Of a stretch of 64,000 bases of DNA, positions 52,378 to 61,796 are shown piece by piece. The notes beneath the pieces are model-generated. The model worked only from the letters and a program-made list of their open reading frames with translations. It made no database searches and had not been told where the DNA came from. The DNA lies in contig JADJCS010000001.1 of the NCBI GenBank assembly GCA_016703105.1, positions 248,001 to 312,000 of the forward strand. Reading direction: 5' to 3'. Made by a program: the position numbers and the translations under genes. This DNA is from Flavobacteriales bacterium. Lineage in GTDB: Bacteria > Bacteroidota > Bacteroidia > Flavobacteriales_F > PHOS-HE28. Every line of letters begins with the position of its first letter. The first letter of the stretch is position 1.

Positions 52378-53445
52378 ATGGTACAGCTCGGTACGATCAC
52401 CGATCCGGTCTATGTGCAGCCTCTGAAGTGGAGTGCGACCGACCGTTTCTTTCTGAAGCTTATCCGGGACGAACGCGATCTGCCGTTCGCTCACCTCTCG
52501 ATCCGGATCACGCTCACCTTGATACCGCTCGGGGTGCTGCTCTTCCTACCCTTCGTGCAGGGCTGGTGGTGGGCGCTGGCAGCGGTGGCCTACCAATGGT
52601 TGAACAATGCCACTTTCAAGGGCCCCTTCGGCCTCATGCTGCACTGCACCAGCCATCGCCCGCTGTTCAAGAAAGAATACGAGTACCTGAACCATTACAT
52701 CCCCTGGGTGCTGGCACCCTTCTTCGGCCACTCCCCGGAGACCTATTTCGCCCACCACATCGGCATGCACCACGCCGAGAACAATTTGGAGGACGACGAT
52801 AGCACCACGATGCCCTACCAGCGCGATTCCATTCTCGGCTTCTCCCACTACTTCGGTCGCTTCCTGTTCGCAGGCATCTACCACTTGGCCGCGTACTTCT
52901 TCATGAAGAAACGCAAGCGCTTGATGTACCGTAGCGTACGGGGCGAACTGCTGTTCATAGCCCTCTGCACCGCGCTCTGCTTCGTGGACTGGGCCGCCAC
53001 CGTGGTGGTGTTCATCATTCCGTTCGTGCTCTTCCGCCTTATCTCCATGATGGGCAACTGGGCGCAGCACGCCTTCCTCAAGGCGGAGGACCCCGCCAAC
53101 TCGTACTGGAACAGCATCACCTGCATCAATACCAAGTACAACCATAAGTGCTGGAACGATGGTTACCACATCAGCCATCATATCAAGGCCGGCATGCACT
53201 ACACGGAGCATCCGGGTTTCTTCAAGAAGACCCTCGCGGACTACATCAAGCATGATGCGATAGTGTTCGACGGGATCCACTTCCTCCACGTGTTCGCATG
53301 GCTCATGCTGAAGCGGTACGACCTGCTCGCCCGCCACTACGTGAACCTGAGCGGCCACTACCGCAACGACGAGGAGGTGGCGGCGATGTTGCGTTCCCGC
53401 ACCGTCCCCATCCCTTTTGCCAGCGCCGCTGTTGTAGCTGCTTGA
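52378..53445 (+). CDS. Membrane fatty acid desaturase
   Basis: 355 residues, four to six membrane helices. The three histidine boxes of di-iron desaturases are HCTSHR, HHIGMHH and NDGYHISHH. It inserts a double bond into membrane acyl chains. The start is the ATG at 52378. A small helical-repeat gene begins three bases after its stop, so the pair is probably co-transcribed. Confidence 0.9.
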   Translation: MVQLGTITDPVYVQPLKWSATDRFFLKLIRDERDLPFAHLSIRITLTLIPLGVLLFLPFVQGWWWALAAVAYQWLNNATFKGPFGLMLHCTSHRPLFKKEYEYLNHYIPWVLAPFFGHSPETYFAHHIGMHHAENNLEDDDSTTMPYQRDSILGFSHYFGRFLFAGIYHLAAYFFMKKRKRLMYRSVRGELLFIALCTALCFVDWAATVVVFIIPFVLFRLISMMGNWAQHAFLKAEDPANSYWNSITCINTKYNHKCWNDGYHISHHIKAGMHYTEHPGFFKKTLADYIKHDAIVFDGIHFLHVFAWLMLKRYDLLARHYVNLSGHYRNDEEVAAMLRSRTVPIPFASAAVVAA

Positions 53446-53448
53446 GCC

Positions 53449-53985
53449 ATGGCCGAAGCCCCTTCCCTAGACCAAGTTTTCGCTGCACTGTTGAGCGCCG
53501 ATGACGCGAAGGTGCTCGGTGCGCTACCCGCCATAGAGCAGCGCGGTGACGCCCGCTCCATACGACCCTTGTTGCACGCCCTCGCCGGCGCGCGCGATAC
53601 CGTCGTAAGGCAGCGCATCACCGGAATGCTTTATGAAGTGAAGGTGAAGGACGCCGCAGCTGAACTATTGGCCGCGCTCGATGTACCCGATCTGGAGCCC
53701 GTTCGAACCACGATCCTGGCCACTTTCTGGAACGCTGGTCTCGATGTGCGCGAGCATCTGGACGTGTTCGTATCCACCGCAATTGCGGGCACTGCGGATG
53801 AGTGTTTCGAGTGCCTCACCGTGGTGGAGAACCAGGAGATCTGGCCCGAGCGCGCCGTACGCACCAGCATCACCCGCTTGCGGAACGCCGCCAGCGCTGA
53901 AGCGGACGAATACAAGGTTGCCATGCTGCGGAACATGCAGCAAGTGCTCGAAGAGCGGCTTGGGCTCGGCCAGGCCCATGAGTAA
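53449..53985 (+). CDS. HEAT-repeat-like protein
   Basis: 178 residues, all helical, with repeated patterns of about 35 residues (KVLGALPAIEQRGDARSIRPL, TVVRQRITGMLYEVKVKDAA), like HEAT/armadillo scaffolds. It has no catalytic motif and no signal. It probably binds another protein. It lies three bases after the desaturase gene. Confidence 0.72.
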   Translation: MAEAPSLDQVFAALLSADDAKVLGALPAIEQRGDARSIRPLLHALAGARDTVVRQRITGMLYEVKVKDAAAELLAALDVPDLEPVRTTILATFWNAGLDVREHLDVFVSTAIAGTADECFECLTVVENQEIWPERAVRTSITRLRNAASAEADEYKVAMLRNMQQVLEERLGLGQAHE

Positions 53986-54079
53986 CCTGACGAAGACCGA
54001 CTTTCAATTCCTGACGGAAGGCCTTGTAGATGTCCGGTCTTTGTGCCATTTTCGGGTCGTTCATCACACCGCTTACGTC

Positions 54080-55132
54080 ATGAAGACCATTTTTTCCGTT
54101 GCGCTCACGCTCGCTTCAGCTTCTGTGGGCTCTGCTCAAACGTTGCTCGTTCAAGTGAAACCAGCTGGCTCCGACCTATGGGGCTATGCCAACAACAAGG
54201 GTGAAATGGTGGTCCCGCCCACCTACAAGAGTTGTTTCCGGTTCACGGAAAGCGGCTATGCGGCTGTGAACGACCCGGTTACGAAGAAGGGAGGCTTCAT
54301 CGACACGAAAGGGCAGCGACTACAGACCGAGGTGAGCGACTTCGAACTGATCGGGGGCTTGTTCCAAACCGACGTACAGGGCTTCGCCTGCGGCCTGGCG
54401 CCAGTGAAGGTGAGCGAGCAATGGGGTTTCATGAACACCGAAGGCAAGCTGGTTGTACCCGCCAAGTACGACAAGGTGGATGCCTTCGATGGCTGCCACA
54501 CCGTGGTGGAGATCGCCAAGAAGAAATACATCCTCAGCTCGGACGGTAAAGAGGCGCCGATCGCGGACGCGAACGTGGTGGACGTGAAGAGTTTTGTGGA
54601 AGGCCTCGCGCCGTTCGTTACCGCGGACAAGAAGCACGGTTTCATGGATGGCGACCAGAAGGTGGTGATCCCCGCTCAGTACATGGGGGTCGGGTACTTC
54701 AGCGACGGCCTGGCCTGGGCCAAGGACGCGGGCAAAAGGGTCGGCTTCATCGACAAGACCGGCCGGTGGGTGATCGAACCCAAGTTCGACGCGGCCACCG
54801 ACTTCGATCCCGTGAGCGGCATGGCCCGGGTGAAATCTGGTGAGGAAACGTTCTTCGTGGATAAAAGCGGGAATGCGATGCGCGTGACCGGAGCTACCGG
54901 CCTCGAACCCTTCCGCGACGGCCTGGCCGAAGGCAAACGTGGCGAACTAGTAGGCTTCATCGATAAGACCGGGGCCTGGGCGATCGAACCCAAGTTCCAA
55001 GGTGCCCGCAAGTTCAAGAACGGCCACTGCGCAGTGAAGCAAGGCGAGCTCTGGGGCATGATCGATAAGACCGGCGCCTGGGTACTGGAGCCGAAGTACG
55101 ATGGGATCAAGGATATGGAGTTGGTGAAATAG
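54080..55132 (+). CDS. WG-repeat protein, secreted
   Basis: 350 residues from ATG 54080, signal peptide about 1-19 (ASVGSAQ). At least six WG (KWG-type) repeats follow, each with a Gly-Phe-Ile/Met-Asp-Lys-x-Gly turn and an ExKFD/PxKYD end (for example GFIDKTGRWVIEPKFD and GFIDKTGAWAIEPKF). The family makes solenoid surfaces for binding; no enzyme activity is known. The open frame upstream of 54080 is shadow. Confidence 0.88.
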   Translation: MKTIFSVALTLASASVGSAQTLLVQVKPAGSDLWGYANNKGEMVVPPTYKSCFRFTESGYAAVNDPVTKKGGFIDTKGQRLQTEVSDFELIGGLFQTDVQGFACGLAPVKVSEQWGFMNTEGKLVVPAKYDKVDAFDGCHTVVEIAKKKYILSSDGKEAPIADANVVDVKSFVEGLAPFVTADKKHGFMDGDQKVVIPAQYMGVGYFSDGLAWAKDAGKRVGFIDKTGRWVIEPKFDAATDFDPVSGMARVKSGEETFFVDKSGNAMRVTGATGLEPFRDGLAEGKRGELVGFIDKTGAWAIEPKFQGARKFKNGHCAVKQGELWGMIDKTGAWVLEPKYDGIKDMELVK

Positions 55133-55172
55133 CCGACACGCAGCAAATGCGCCGTGCCCGTAGGCGCAGTGA

Positions 55173-56121
55173 TCAACCGAGGTAAGCCTCCAAAGCCCGC
55201 TGTACACGGCTTTCCGCATCGCCCGCAGGCGCTGATCGGAACCGCTGCCCAGTGATCCGCTCAAAGAGCTCGATATAACGATCGCTCACGCTTTGCACGA
55301 AGGCGTCGTCCATGGTGGGTACCGCCTGCCCTTCCTTGCCCATGAAATGGTTCGCGATCAACCATTCGCGTACGAACTCCTTGCTCAACTGCTTCTGCCG
55401 CTCGCCATTCGCCTGGCGTTCCTCGTACCCATCGCGGTAGAAGTAGCGGGAGCTGTCGGGCGTATGGATCTCATCGATCAGTAGGATGCGTCCATCCTTG
55501 CGGCCGAACTCGTACTTGGTGTCCACGAGAATGAGGCCGCGTTCGTTCGCCAAAGCCTGGCCTTTGGCGAAAAGGCCGAGGGCATAACGGCACATGGTCT
55601 CCCACTCCCCCGGCGTGCATAGTCCGCGGCGCAGGATCTCATCGGGCGTAATGTCCTCGTCGTGGCCCGCGTCGGCCTTGGTGCTCGGGGTGATGATGGG
55701 CTGCGGAAAAGCGTCGCTCTCGCGCAGGCCTTCGGGCATGGGCGCACCACAGAGCACGCGATGGCCCGCGCTGTATTGCCGCCAGGCATGGCCACTGAGG
55801 TAGCCGCGCACCACCATCTCCACTTTCACCGGATCGCAGCGATGCCCAATGATCATTTGCGGGTCCGGCATGGCAACCGCCCAGTTCGGTGCGATGTGCG
55901 CCGTGGCGTTCAGCATGTGCCAACTGAGCTGGCTGAGCACCTGCCCCTTGTGCGGGATGCCACGCGGAAGCACCACGTCGAACGCGCTGATGCGATCGCT
56001 GGCCAGGAGGATCATCCGTCCATCGGCCAATGTGTACACGTCGCGCACTTTACCGCGATACACGCCGGTGATCAGCGGGTGCTTCAGGTCCGATCGCAGA
56101 AGGGTCGCGGGTCATGTTCAT
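55173..56121 (-). pseudogene. purC: SAICAR synthase PurC with an apparent 1-base shift in its N-terminal codons
   Basis: The body (55173-56063, from a GTG) codes YRGKVRDVYTLADGRMILL, ASDRISAFDVVLPRGIPHKG, and KYEFGRKDGRILLIDEIHTPDSSR, all diagnostic of PurC. It joins CAIR and aspartate in purine synthesis. The expected start is the ATG at 56121, overlapping the phoH stop, but it is one base out of frame. Removing one G from 56102-56104 would give MNMTRDLLRSDLKHPLITGVYRGKV, a natural N-terminus, and a protein of about 315 residues. Without the repair a GTG at 56063 would be needed. Confidence 0.88.
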
Positions 56122-57083
56122 GGGCGTTCGCTCTCGTCGCGCGTGCCTTCGATCTCCCGGAAGGCACGAAGCACCTTGGTCACGAGTTCGTGGCGGATCA
56201 CATCCTTCTCATCCAGTTCGATGATAGCGATGCCCTCCACCCCTTTCAGGAAGTTGATCCCGGTCTTCAGACCCGAGGGCGTTTGGCGCGGTAGATCGAC
56301 TTGGGTCAGGTCGCCGGTGATAACGAACTTGGCGCTGCGCCCCATGCGCGTAAGGAACATCTTGAGCTGGGGTAGCGTCGCGTTCTGCGCTTCATCCAGG
56401 ATCACGAAGGCGTGGTCCAAGGTGCGGCCGCGCATGAATGCCAGAGGTGCGATCTGGATGACCCCGCCTTCCATGTGCTCCGCCAAACGCGCCGCCGGTA
56501 TCATGTCTTTCAGCGCGTCATACAGTGGTTGCAAGTACGGATCGAGCTTCTCGCGCAGATCGCCCGGCAGGAAACCCAGATTCTCCCCCGCTTCCACGGC
56601 CGGACGCGTGAGGATGATCCTGCGGACCTGCTTTTCCTTCAACGCCTTAACCGCAAGGGCGACCGCAGTATATGTTTTTCCGGTACCCGCCGGGCCTACC
56701 GCGAATACCATGTCGTGGGTGCCCACGGCCTCCACCAAGCGCTGCTGGTTGCGCGTGCGCGCTTTCACGCGCAGGCCGGCGTTCCCGTGTACGAGCACTT
56801 CGCCTTCGTCCGCCGGTGGTTCCGTATCCGGTGCGCCGCCCATGATATCGTCCAGCACCTTGCGCGGCAGTTCATTGTAACGGGCCACGTGCTCGACCAG
56901 CTGGTCAAAGCGTTCCGCGAAGAGGTTCACGTCCTCGTCGGCACCCATCACCTTCAACGTGTCGCCCCGGGCCACCAGGTTGAGCTTCGGGAAATAGGTT
57001 CGGATGATGCGCAGGTGCTGGTCGTTGGCACCAAGAACGGCGATGGGATCCACCGCAGTGACCTGTATCGTGAGTTCGCCCAC
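56118..57083 (-). CDS. PhoH-family ATPase
   Basis: 321 residues. Walker A GPAGTGKT at 130-137, RPAVEAGENLGFLPGDL, Walker B FVILDEAQN and VITGDLTQVDLP are the PhoH block; an N-terminal KH-like domain (about 20-80) precedes it. It is an ATPase linked to RNA processing or stress. Here the downstream gene is purC (ATGA overlap). A -7-like box (57149-57156, minus) lies 66 bases upstream. Confidence 0.93.
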   Translation of the reverse strand: MGELTIQVTAVDPIAVLGANDQHLRIIRTYFPKLNLVARGDTLKVMGADEDVNLFAERFDQLVEHVARYNELPRKVLDDIMGGAPDTEPPADEGEVLVHGNAGLRVKARTRNQQRLVEAVGTHDMVFAVGPAGTGKTYTAVALAVKALKEKQVRRIILTRPAVEAGENLGFLPGDLREKLDPYLQPLYDALKDMIPAARLAEHMEGGVIQIAPLAFMRGRTLDHAFVILDEAQNATLPQLKMFLTRMGRSAKFVITGDLTQVDLPRQTPSGLKTGINFLKGVEGIAIIELDEKDVIRHELVTKVLRAFREIEGTRDESERP

Positions 57084-57134
57084 TGGCTCTGTTCCGCTTT
57101 GCGGAAGACCGCCGCTAAGGTTCCGCAGCGCTCT

Positions 57135-57156
57135 TACATTTGACCGGCCGAAGGTA
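57135..57156. promoter_or_regulatory. Face-to-face -7 boxes between phoH and the SAM hydrolase gene
   Basis: Plus strand TACATTTG (57135-57142) points to the gene at 57200; minus strand TACCTTCG (57149-57156) points to phoH. Six bases separate them, so polymerase binding at one may block the other. Confidence 0.4.
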
Positions 57157-57199
57157 GCCGTTGCTCTTTTTCAAGGACCACCTCACCGGCGCACGCGCC

Positions 57200-58018
57200 A
57201 TGGCGATCATCACCCTCACCACGGACATGGGCCTGAAGGACCACTACGTCGCGGTGGTGAAAGGCAGCATCCTGGGTCTGTTCCCGCAGGCGGTGATCGT
57301 GGACGTATCGCACCAGATCACGCCTTTCGACAATGCACAAGCCGCGTTCGTGCTGCGCAACGCCTATCCCGCGTTCCCGAAAGGCACCGTGCACCTGATC
57401 GGCGTGAACCCGGGCGCGGACGCACAGACCCCTCATTTGGTGGTTATGCACGACGGGCACTGGTTCGTCGGGGCGGACAATGGCATTTTCAGCCTGCTGT
57501 TCGATGGCAAGCCGCAGACCTTGCACGCATTGCGTATGGTGAGCGAACCCGGCGATGCGGCCTTCCCTGTAAAGGGCGTGCTCGCGCGTGCTGCCTGCCA
57601 CCTGGCCCAAGGTGGTGCGGTGGAAGCCATCGCCGAACCCACCACGGTTTTCCGGCAGCAACTCGGCTTCATCCCGGCCATGGACCACGAGAGCATCCGC
57701 GGTGTGGTGGTGCATGTGGACACTTACGGCAACGTGGTCACCAACATCCACCGCGACCAGTTCGTGGCCTTGGTGAAGGACCACCCCTTCCGCATCACTT
57801 TCGGCCGCTCGCAGTACGATATAGCTGTACTTAACCAGACCTACGACGAGGTGCCGCAGGGCGAGCGCGTCGCGCTCTTCGGAGCGAGCGGTATGTTGGA
57901 GATCGCGGTGAACAAAGGCGTGGAAGGCAGCGGCGGTGGTGCATCGCGGCTCTTCGGGCTGCATGTACAGGATCCGGTCCGCGTGGAACTCCGTGGCCAG
58001 CGCGCCCTGGCCTCATGA
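57200..58018 (+). CDS. SAM hydrolase (SAM hydroxide adenosyltransferase, DUF62/chlorinase-fluorinase family)
   Basis: 272 residues from ATG 57200. IITLTTDMGLKDHYVAVVKG, VDVSHQITPFDNAQAAF, VGADNGIFSLLF and VHVDTYGNVVTNI match the family that splits SAM into adenosine and methionine using water. It lacks the halogenase-specific insertion loop, as far as can be seen. It may remove SAM in excess. The next gene starts inside its end (ATGA). Confidence 0.9.
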   Translation: MAIITLTTDMGLKDHYVAVVKGSILGLFPQAVIVDVSHQITPFDNAQAAFVLRNAYPAFPKGTVHLIGVNPGADAQTPHLVVMHDGHWFVGADNGIFSLLFDGKPQTLHALRMVSEPGDAAFPVKGVLARAACHLAQGGAVEAIAEPTTVFRQQLGFIPAMDHESIRGVVVHVDTYGNVVTNIHRDQFVALVKDHPFRITFGRSQYDIAVLNQTYDEVPQGERVALFGASGMLEIAVNKGVEGSGGGASRLFGLHVQDPVRVELRGQRALAS

Positions 58019-58329
58019 TCGTCCGGCTGGTGCGCATGACCTTTCTGGAAGAAGGCACGGCGCGGTTCCAAGAACTCTTCGAGGGCTGGCGGCATCGCAT
58101 CATCTCATCACCCGGTTGTTTGCATCTGGAGCTTCTTCATGACGTCAGCGATCCGCAGGTGTTCTTCACCTACAGCGTCTGGCGTTCGGCAGAAGATCTG
58201 GAACGCTACCGTCGCTCCGACGTATTCGCCCAAGTATGGCCCACCGTGAAGGCGATGTTCGCCGCTCCGGCCCAGGCCTGGTCCTGCCACCGCCCGCATA
58301 CGATGGACGCCCTACCTTCCGCCCCATGA
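58015..58329 (+). CDS. Antibiotic biosynthesis monooxygenase-like (ABM) protein
   Basis: 104 residues, dimeric alpha/beta ferredoxin-like fold: VRLVRMTFLEEGTARFQELFEGW, SSPGCLHLELLHD, FFTYSVWRSAEDLERYRRSD. ABM proteins include heme-degrading and quinone monooxygenases, but without partner genes the activity is open. It overlaps the SAM hydrolase stop and the TPR gene start, so it belongs to the same operon. Confidence 0.85.
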   Translation: MIVRLVRMTFLEEGTARFQELFEGWRHRIISSPGCLHLELLHDVSDPQVFFTYSVWRSAEDLERYRRSDVFAQVWPTVKAMFAAPAQAWSCHRPHTMDALPSAP

Positions 58330-59207
58330 TGCGTACGTCTTCCCTCCTGCTCGCGCTGGTCTCCACCTGGCCTGCGCTGGCCCAGACCAGTGCCGATCTG
58401 CTCCTTTCCGCACAAGCGGCTTATGAAGCCGGGTCCCTGGATAGCGCCTTGGTGCGCGTGGAGCAGGCCATTGATGCTGATAAAAGCTCCGCAGGCGCGT
58501 ACAAGCTGCGAGGCGACATCCGCCAGCGCAACCAGCAGTTGGAACTCGCCTTGATCGACTACAAGGAGAGCGAGATCCTGGATCCGAACAACCCACGCTT
58601 GTACGTGAGCCGCTCCGCCGCGCGGATAACCGAAGGCAACGTGAAGGGCGCCCTGCGCGATCTTGAAAAGGCCATCGAGCTCGATCCGACCGATGCGGAC
58701 GCCTACTACAATCGGGCTTGTGCCCATTACTTGTTGCAGAACGACCAGGCGACCTTGAAGGATGCGGAGAAAGCCCTCAAGCTGAAGGATGACCACGCCG
58801 ACGCCTTGTTCCTGAGCGGTGTGGCGCGCGGTGCCATGTTCAACGAAGAGGCGGGGCTGGAGCAGATCCGGCGCGCTTTGCTGCTCAAGCCGGAGATCCC
58901 GGGAGGGCTGTTCAGCGCGGCGATCCTGTTGTACGAGATGAAGCGCTATGAAGAAGCGATCGACGCCTTCGGGGAGGTACTGGCCAAGGATACGGCCGAG
59001 TTGGACCTTCGGGACGCGCATTTCTATCGCGGTGACTGCTATTACGAGTTGAAGAAGAAGGAAGAGGCCTGCGCGGATTGGCGCCAGAGCGCAGCCTTGG
59101 GCGATAAGGACTCGGTGTTCATCGTGAAGAACTACTGCGATACCGACCAGGACAAGATCCCCAAGAAGCCCGTGCGGAAGCGCCGGCGAAGCGTGGTCTC
59201 GTTCTAA
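58326..59207 (+). CDS. TPR-repeat protein, secreted
   Basis: 293 residues from ATG 58326; signal peptide about 1-20 (TWPALAQ). Six or so tetratricopeptide repeats (for example YYNRACAHYLLQNDQATLKDAEKALKL and AYKLRGDIRQRNQQLELAL) fill the rest, ending with a basic tail KKPVRKRRRSVVSF. It is a periplasmic or envelope scaffold. It overlaps the ABM gene by four bases. Confidence 0.88.
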   Translation: MMRTSSLLLALVSTWPALAQTSADLLLSAQAAYEAGSLDSALVRVEQAIDADKSSAGAYKLRGDIRQRNQQLELALIDYKESEILDPNNPRLYVSRSAARITEGNVKGALRDLEKAIELDPTDADAYYNRACAHYLLQNDQATLKDAEKALKLKDDHADALFLSGVARGAMFNEEAGLEQIRRALLLKPEIPGGLFSAAILLYEMKRYEEAIDAFGEVLAKDTAELDLRDAHFYRGDCYYELKKKEEACADWRQSAALGDKDSVFIVKNYCDTDQDKIPKKPVRKRRRSVVSF

Positions 59208-59288
59208 GAGCCTGTTCGATCGGGCGCCGTTCCCTGCGCCACGCCGCCGATAGCTGGCAGGTTACCCAAGTCGGCTGGGATCGGATCT

Positions 59289-59296
59289 TATCTTCG
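59289..59296 (+). promoter_or_regulatory. -7-like box of the gldF operon
   Basis: TATCTTCG, one mismatch from TAnnTTTG, followed by CCCGCC, 43 bases before the gldF ATG. Confidence 0.35.
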
Positions 59297-59338
59297 CCCG
59301 CCTTGCAAAGCCGTTATCGCGGCCAGGGGCGATCTTCC

Positions 59339-60064
59339 ATGCGCGCATTGATCATCAAGGAGGTCCGCGGGTTCGTGGGCTCGCTGATCGGTCATATCGT
59401 GATCCTCGTCTTCCTGCTGATCACCGGTCTCTTCCTCTGGGTGTTCCCGGATGGCCTGCTCGATCTGGGCTATGCCGACCTGGCCCCTTTGTTCCAATTG
59501 GCCCCATGGGTATTCCTCTTCCTGGTGCCCGCTGTTACGATGCGGAGCTTCAGCGAGGAACGTCGCAATCGCACCATCGAACTACTGCTCACGCGCCCGC
59601 TCAGCGAAGGATCCATCGTCTTCGCGAAGTATCTGGCCGCGGTGCTCCTCGTTCTTATGGCCTTGACCCCCACGTTGATCTATGTGTGGAGCATATCCCA
59701 ATTGGCCGTGCCCAAGGGCAACATCGATGAAGGAGGTACCTTGGGCTCCTATCTGGGCCTCTTCTTCCTAGGCGCTTGTTTCACGGCAGTGGGCACCTTC
59801 GCTTCCTCCATTACGGAGAACCAGATCGTGGCCTTCCTCGTCGCCGTGTTCCTCTGCTTCTGCTTGTTCATGGGATTCGATCTGATGGCCTCTTTCGACG
59901 CGTTCGGCGCGCTTGAGGGGCCGATCAAAGCGGTAGGGATCCAGGACCACTACCGGTCCGTGAGCCGGGGCGTGGTGGACCTCCGCGATGTGCTCTACTT
60001 CCTTGGAGTTGTGGCGATCTTCCTGCTCGCGACACGCACCGTGCTCCAAAGCCGCAAATGGTAG
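59339..60064 (+). CDS. gldF: Gliding motility ABC transporter permease GldF
   Basis: 241 residues from ATG 59339 with six membrane helices. LIIKEVRGFVGSLIGHIV, MRSFSEERRNRTIELLLTRPLSEG and YRSVSRGVVDLRDVLYFLG are characteristic of GldF/ABC-2 permeases. It forms the gliding-associated transporter with GldG and the ATPase GldA. gldG follows 10 bases downstream; gldA is not in this window. Confidence 0.92.
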   Translation: MRALIIKEVRGFVGSLIGHIVILVFLLITGLFLWVFPDGLLDLGYADLAPLFQLAPWVFLFLVPAVTMRSFSEERRNRTIELLLTRPLSEGSIVFAKYLAAVLLVLMALTPTLIYVWSISQLAVPKGNIDEGGTLGSYLGLFFLGACFTAVGTFASSITENQIVAFLVAVFLCFCLFMGFDLMASFDAFGALEGPIKAVGIQDHYRSVSRGVVDLRDVLYFLGVVAIFLLATRTVLQSRKW

Positions 60065-60074
60065 CGCCAGACCG

Positions 60075-61796
60075 ATGAAGAACCGATCGCGCGACTTGAT
60101 CGAGCTGCTAGCGGGCTTGGGCATCGTGCTTCTGGTGGTCTACATCGGCAGCTTTATCCGCTTGCGGGCCGATCTGACAAGCGAGCAGCGCTACACGCTG
60201 AAGCCGGAGACGCACGAGCTGATCGAGACCCTCGACGATGCGGTGTTCGTGAAGGTCTACCTCGCTGGTGACCTACCCGCCGATCTGCGCCGCCTCTCGC
60301 AAGCGACGCGCGAACTGCTCGACGAGATGCGTGTCCCCGCGCCGCAAAAGCTGCAGTACACGTTCGTGGACCCCAGTGCGGACCCCAACGACAAGGAGCG
60401 CAAGAAGATCTATGCCGAACTGGAACAACAGGGGTTGCAGTACAGCAGCATCCGCATTCGTGAGAAGGATGGGTTCAGCGAGAAGATCGTCTTCCCCGGT
60501 GCATTGGTCACCTACAAGGGCAGAACGCTCCCGTTGCAACTCCTGAAGACCCAACTGCGCACCCCGGACGCGGATATGGTGAACAGGTCGATCAACAATC
60601 TTGAATTCGAACTGAGCAGCATGATCCGGCAGCTCACGCGCACCGACCGTCCCAAAGTGGCTTTCCTCGAAGGTCACGGTGAACTGGCGCCGATCCATGT
60701 GCAGGACATCACCGGGCTGCTGAACGAGCAGTACGACGTGAGCCGTGTGCGCATCGACGGTCAGTTGAACAGCTTGAGCGATCGGCCCTTAGGCACGAGG
60801 TTCCGGGTGAACAGGTACGACGCGCTGGTGGTGGCCAAGCCGGACAGCGCTTTCCCGCAGAAGGACCAATATGTGATCGATCAGTTCATCATGAACGGAG
60901 GCAAAGTGCTCTGGCTCCTGGACGTGATGAACGCGAACCTGGACAGCTTGCGCACCCAACAGTTCAGCATGGCCACGGCCATGGAGCTCGGCCTGGATGA
61001 GATGCTCTTCGCCTATGGCGTGCGGATCAACAAGGACCTGCTGCTGGACAAGAACTGCGCGCCGATCGAGATCTACACCACCCCCTATGGCAACCAGCGC
61101 AAGCTGGAGCGCTTCCCTTGGTACTTCGAGCCTGTGCTCGTTCCGCAAAGCGGTCACCCGGTGGTGAGCAATATCGATCCGGTGCATACGCGTTTCGTGA
61201 GCAGCATGGACACCATCGGCACCGATAGTGTGCGAAAGACCGTCCTGCTCACCACCAGCCCTTACAATCGGGTGTTCAAGAACCCCGCTCGCATCGCATT
61301 GAACGTGGTGGAACTGGACCTCGGTCTTGGCAAGGGCGGAACACCCGCGCCAGTGGCCGTGCTGCTCGAGGGCCCGTTCCGCTCAGCGTTCGCGGATCGC
61401 CTAGCGCCGAACTTTCTGGCGCAGGACAATATGGGATACCGCGAACAGGGGCGCCCTACCGCCCAGATCGTGATCAGCGATGGGGATGTGATCGCCAACC
61501 GGGTGGATCCCGCCAAGGGCATGTACTTCATGCTCGGTTTCGATCGCTACGCTGGAGCGAAGATCTACGGCAATCGTGAGCTGATGATGAACGCCATGAA
61601 CTACCTGCTCGACGACAAAGGCCTAATCAGCCTGCGCTCCCGAACCATCACCCTGCGGCAGTTGGATCCAGCGCGCACCAGCAGCGAGCGCACGTTCTGG
61701 CAGATCCTCAACGTGGCCTTACCGGGCTTGCTGAGCGTTCTGGCCGGGCTGGCCTTCCACCTGCTGCGCCGAAGGACCTACGCCCGCACCGCATGA
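60075..61796 (+). CDS. gldG: Gliding motility ABC transporter substrate-binding-like protein GldG
   Basis: 573 residues from ATG 60075. An N-terminal membrane anchor (about 10-30) and a C-terminal membrane helix (about 545-563) enclose a large periplasmic domain of the ABC_transp_aux type (FLEGHGELAP, NRYDALVVAKPD, GGKVLWLLDVMNA). It is the partner of GldF. The next gene begins inside its stop (ATGA). Confidence 0.93.
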   Translation: MKNRSRDLIELLAGLGIVLLVVYIGSFIRLRADLTSEQRYTLKPETHELIETLDDAVFVKVYLAGDLPADLRRLSQATRELLDEMRVPAPQKLQYTFVDPSADPNDKERKKIYAELEQQGLQYSSIRIREKDGFSEKIVFPGALVTYKGRTLPLQLLKTQLRTPDADMVNRSINNLEFELSSMIRQLTRTDRPKVAFLEGHGELAPIHVQDITGLLNEQYDVSRVRIDGQLNSLSDRPLGTRFRVNRYDALVVAKPDSAFPQKDQYVIDQFIMNGGKVLWLLDVMNANLDSLRTQQFSMATAMELGLDEMLFAYGVRINKDLLLDKNCAPIEIYTTPYGNQRKLERFPWYFEPVLVPQSGHPVVSNIDPVHTRFVSSMDTIGTDSVRKTVLLTTSPYNRVFKNPARIALNVVELDLGLGKGGTPAPVAVLLEGPFRSAFADRLAPNFLAQDNMGYREQGRPTAQIVISDGDVIANRVDPAKGMYFMLGFDRYAGAKIYGNRELMMNAMNYLLDDKGLISLRSRTITLRQLDPARTSSERTFWQILNVALPGLLSVLAGLAFHLLRRRTYARTA

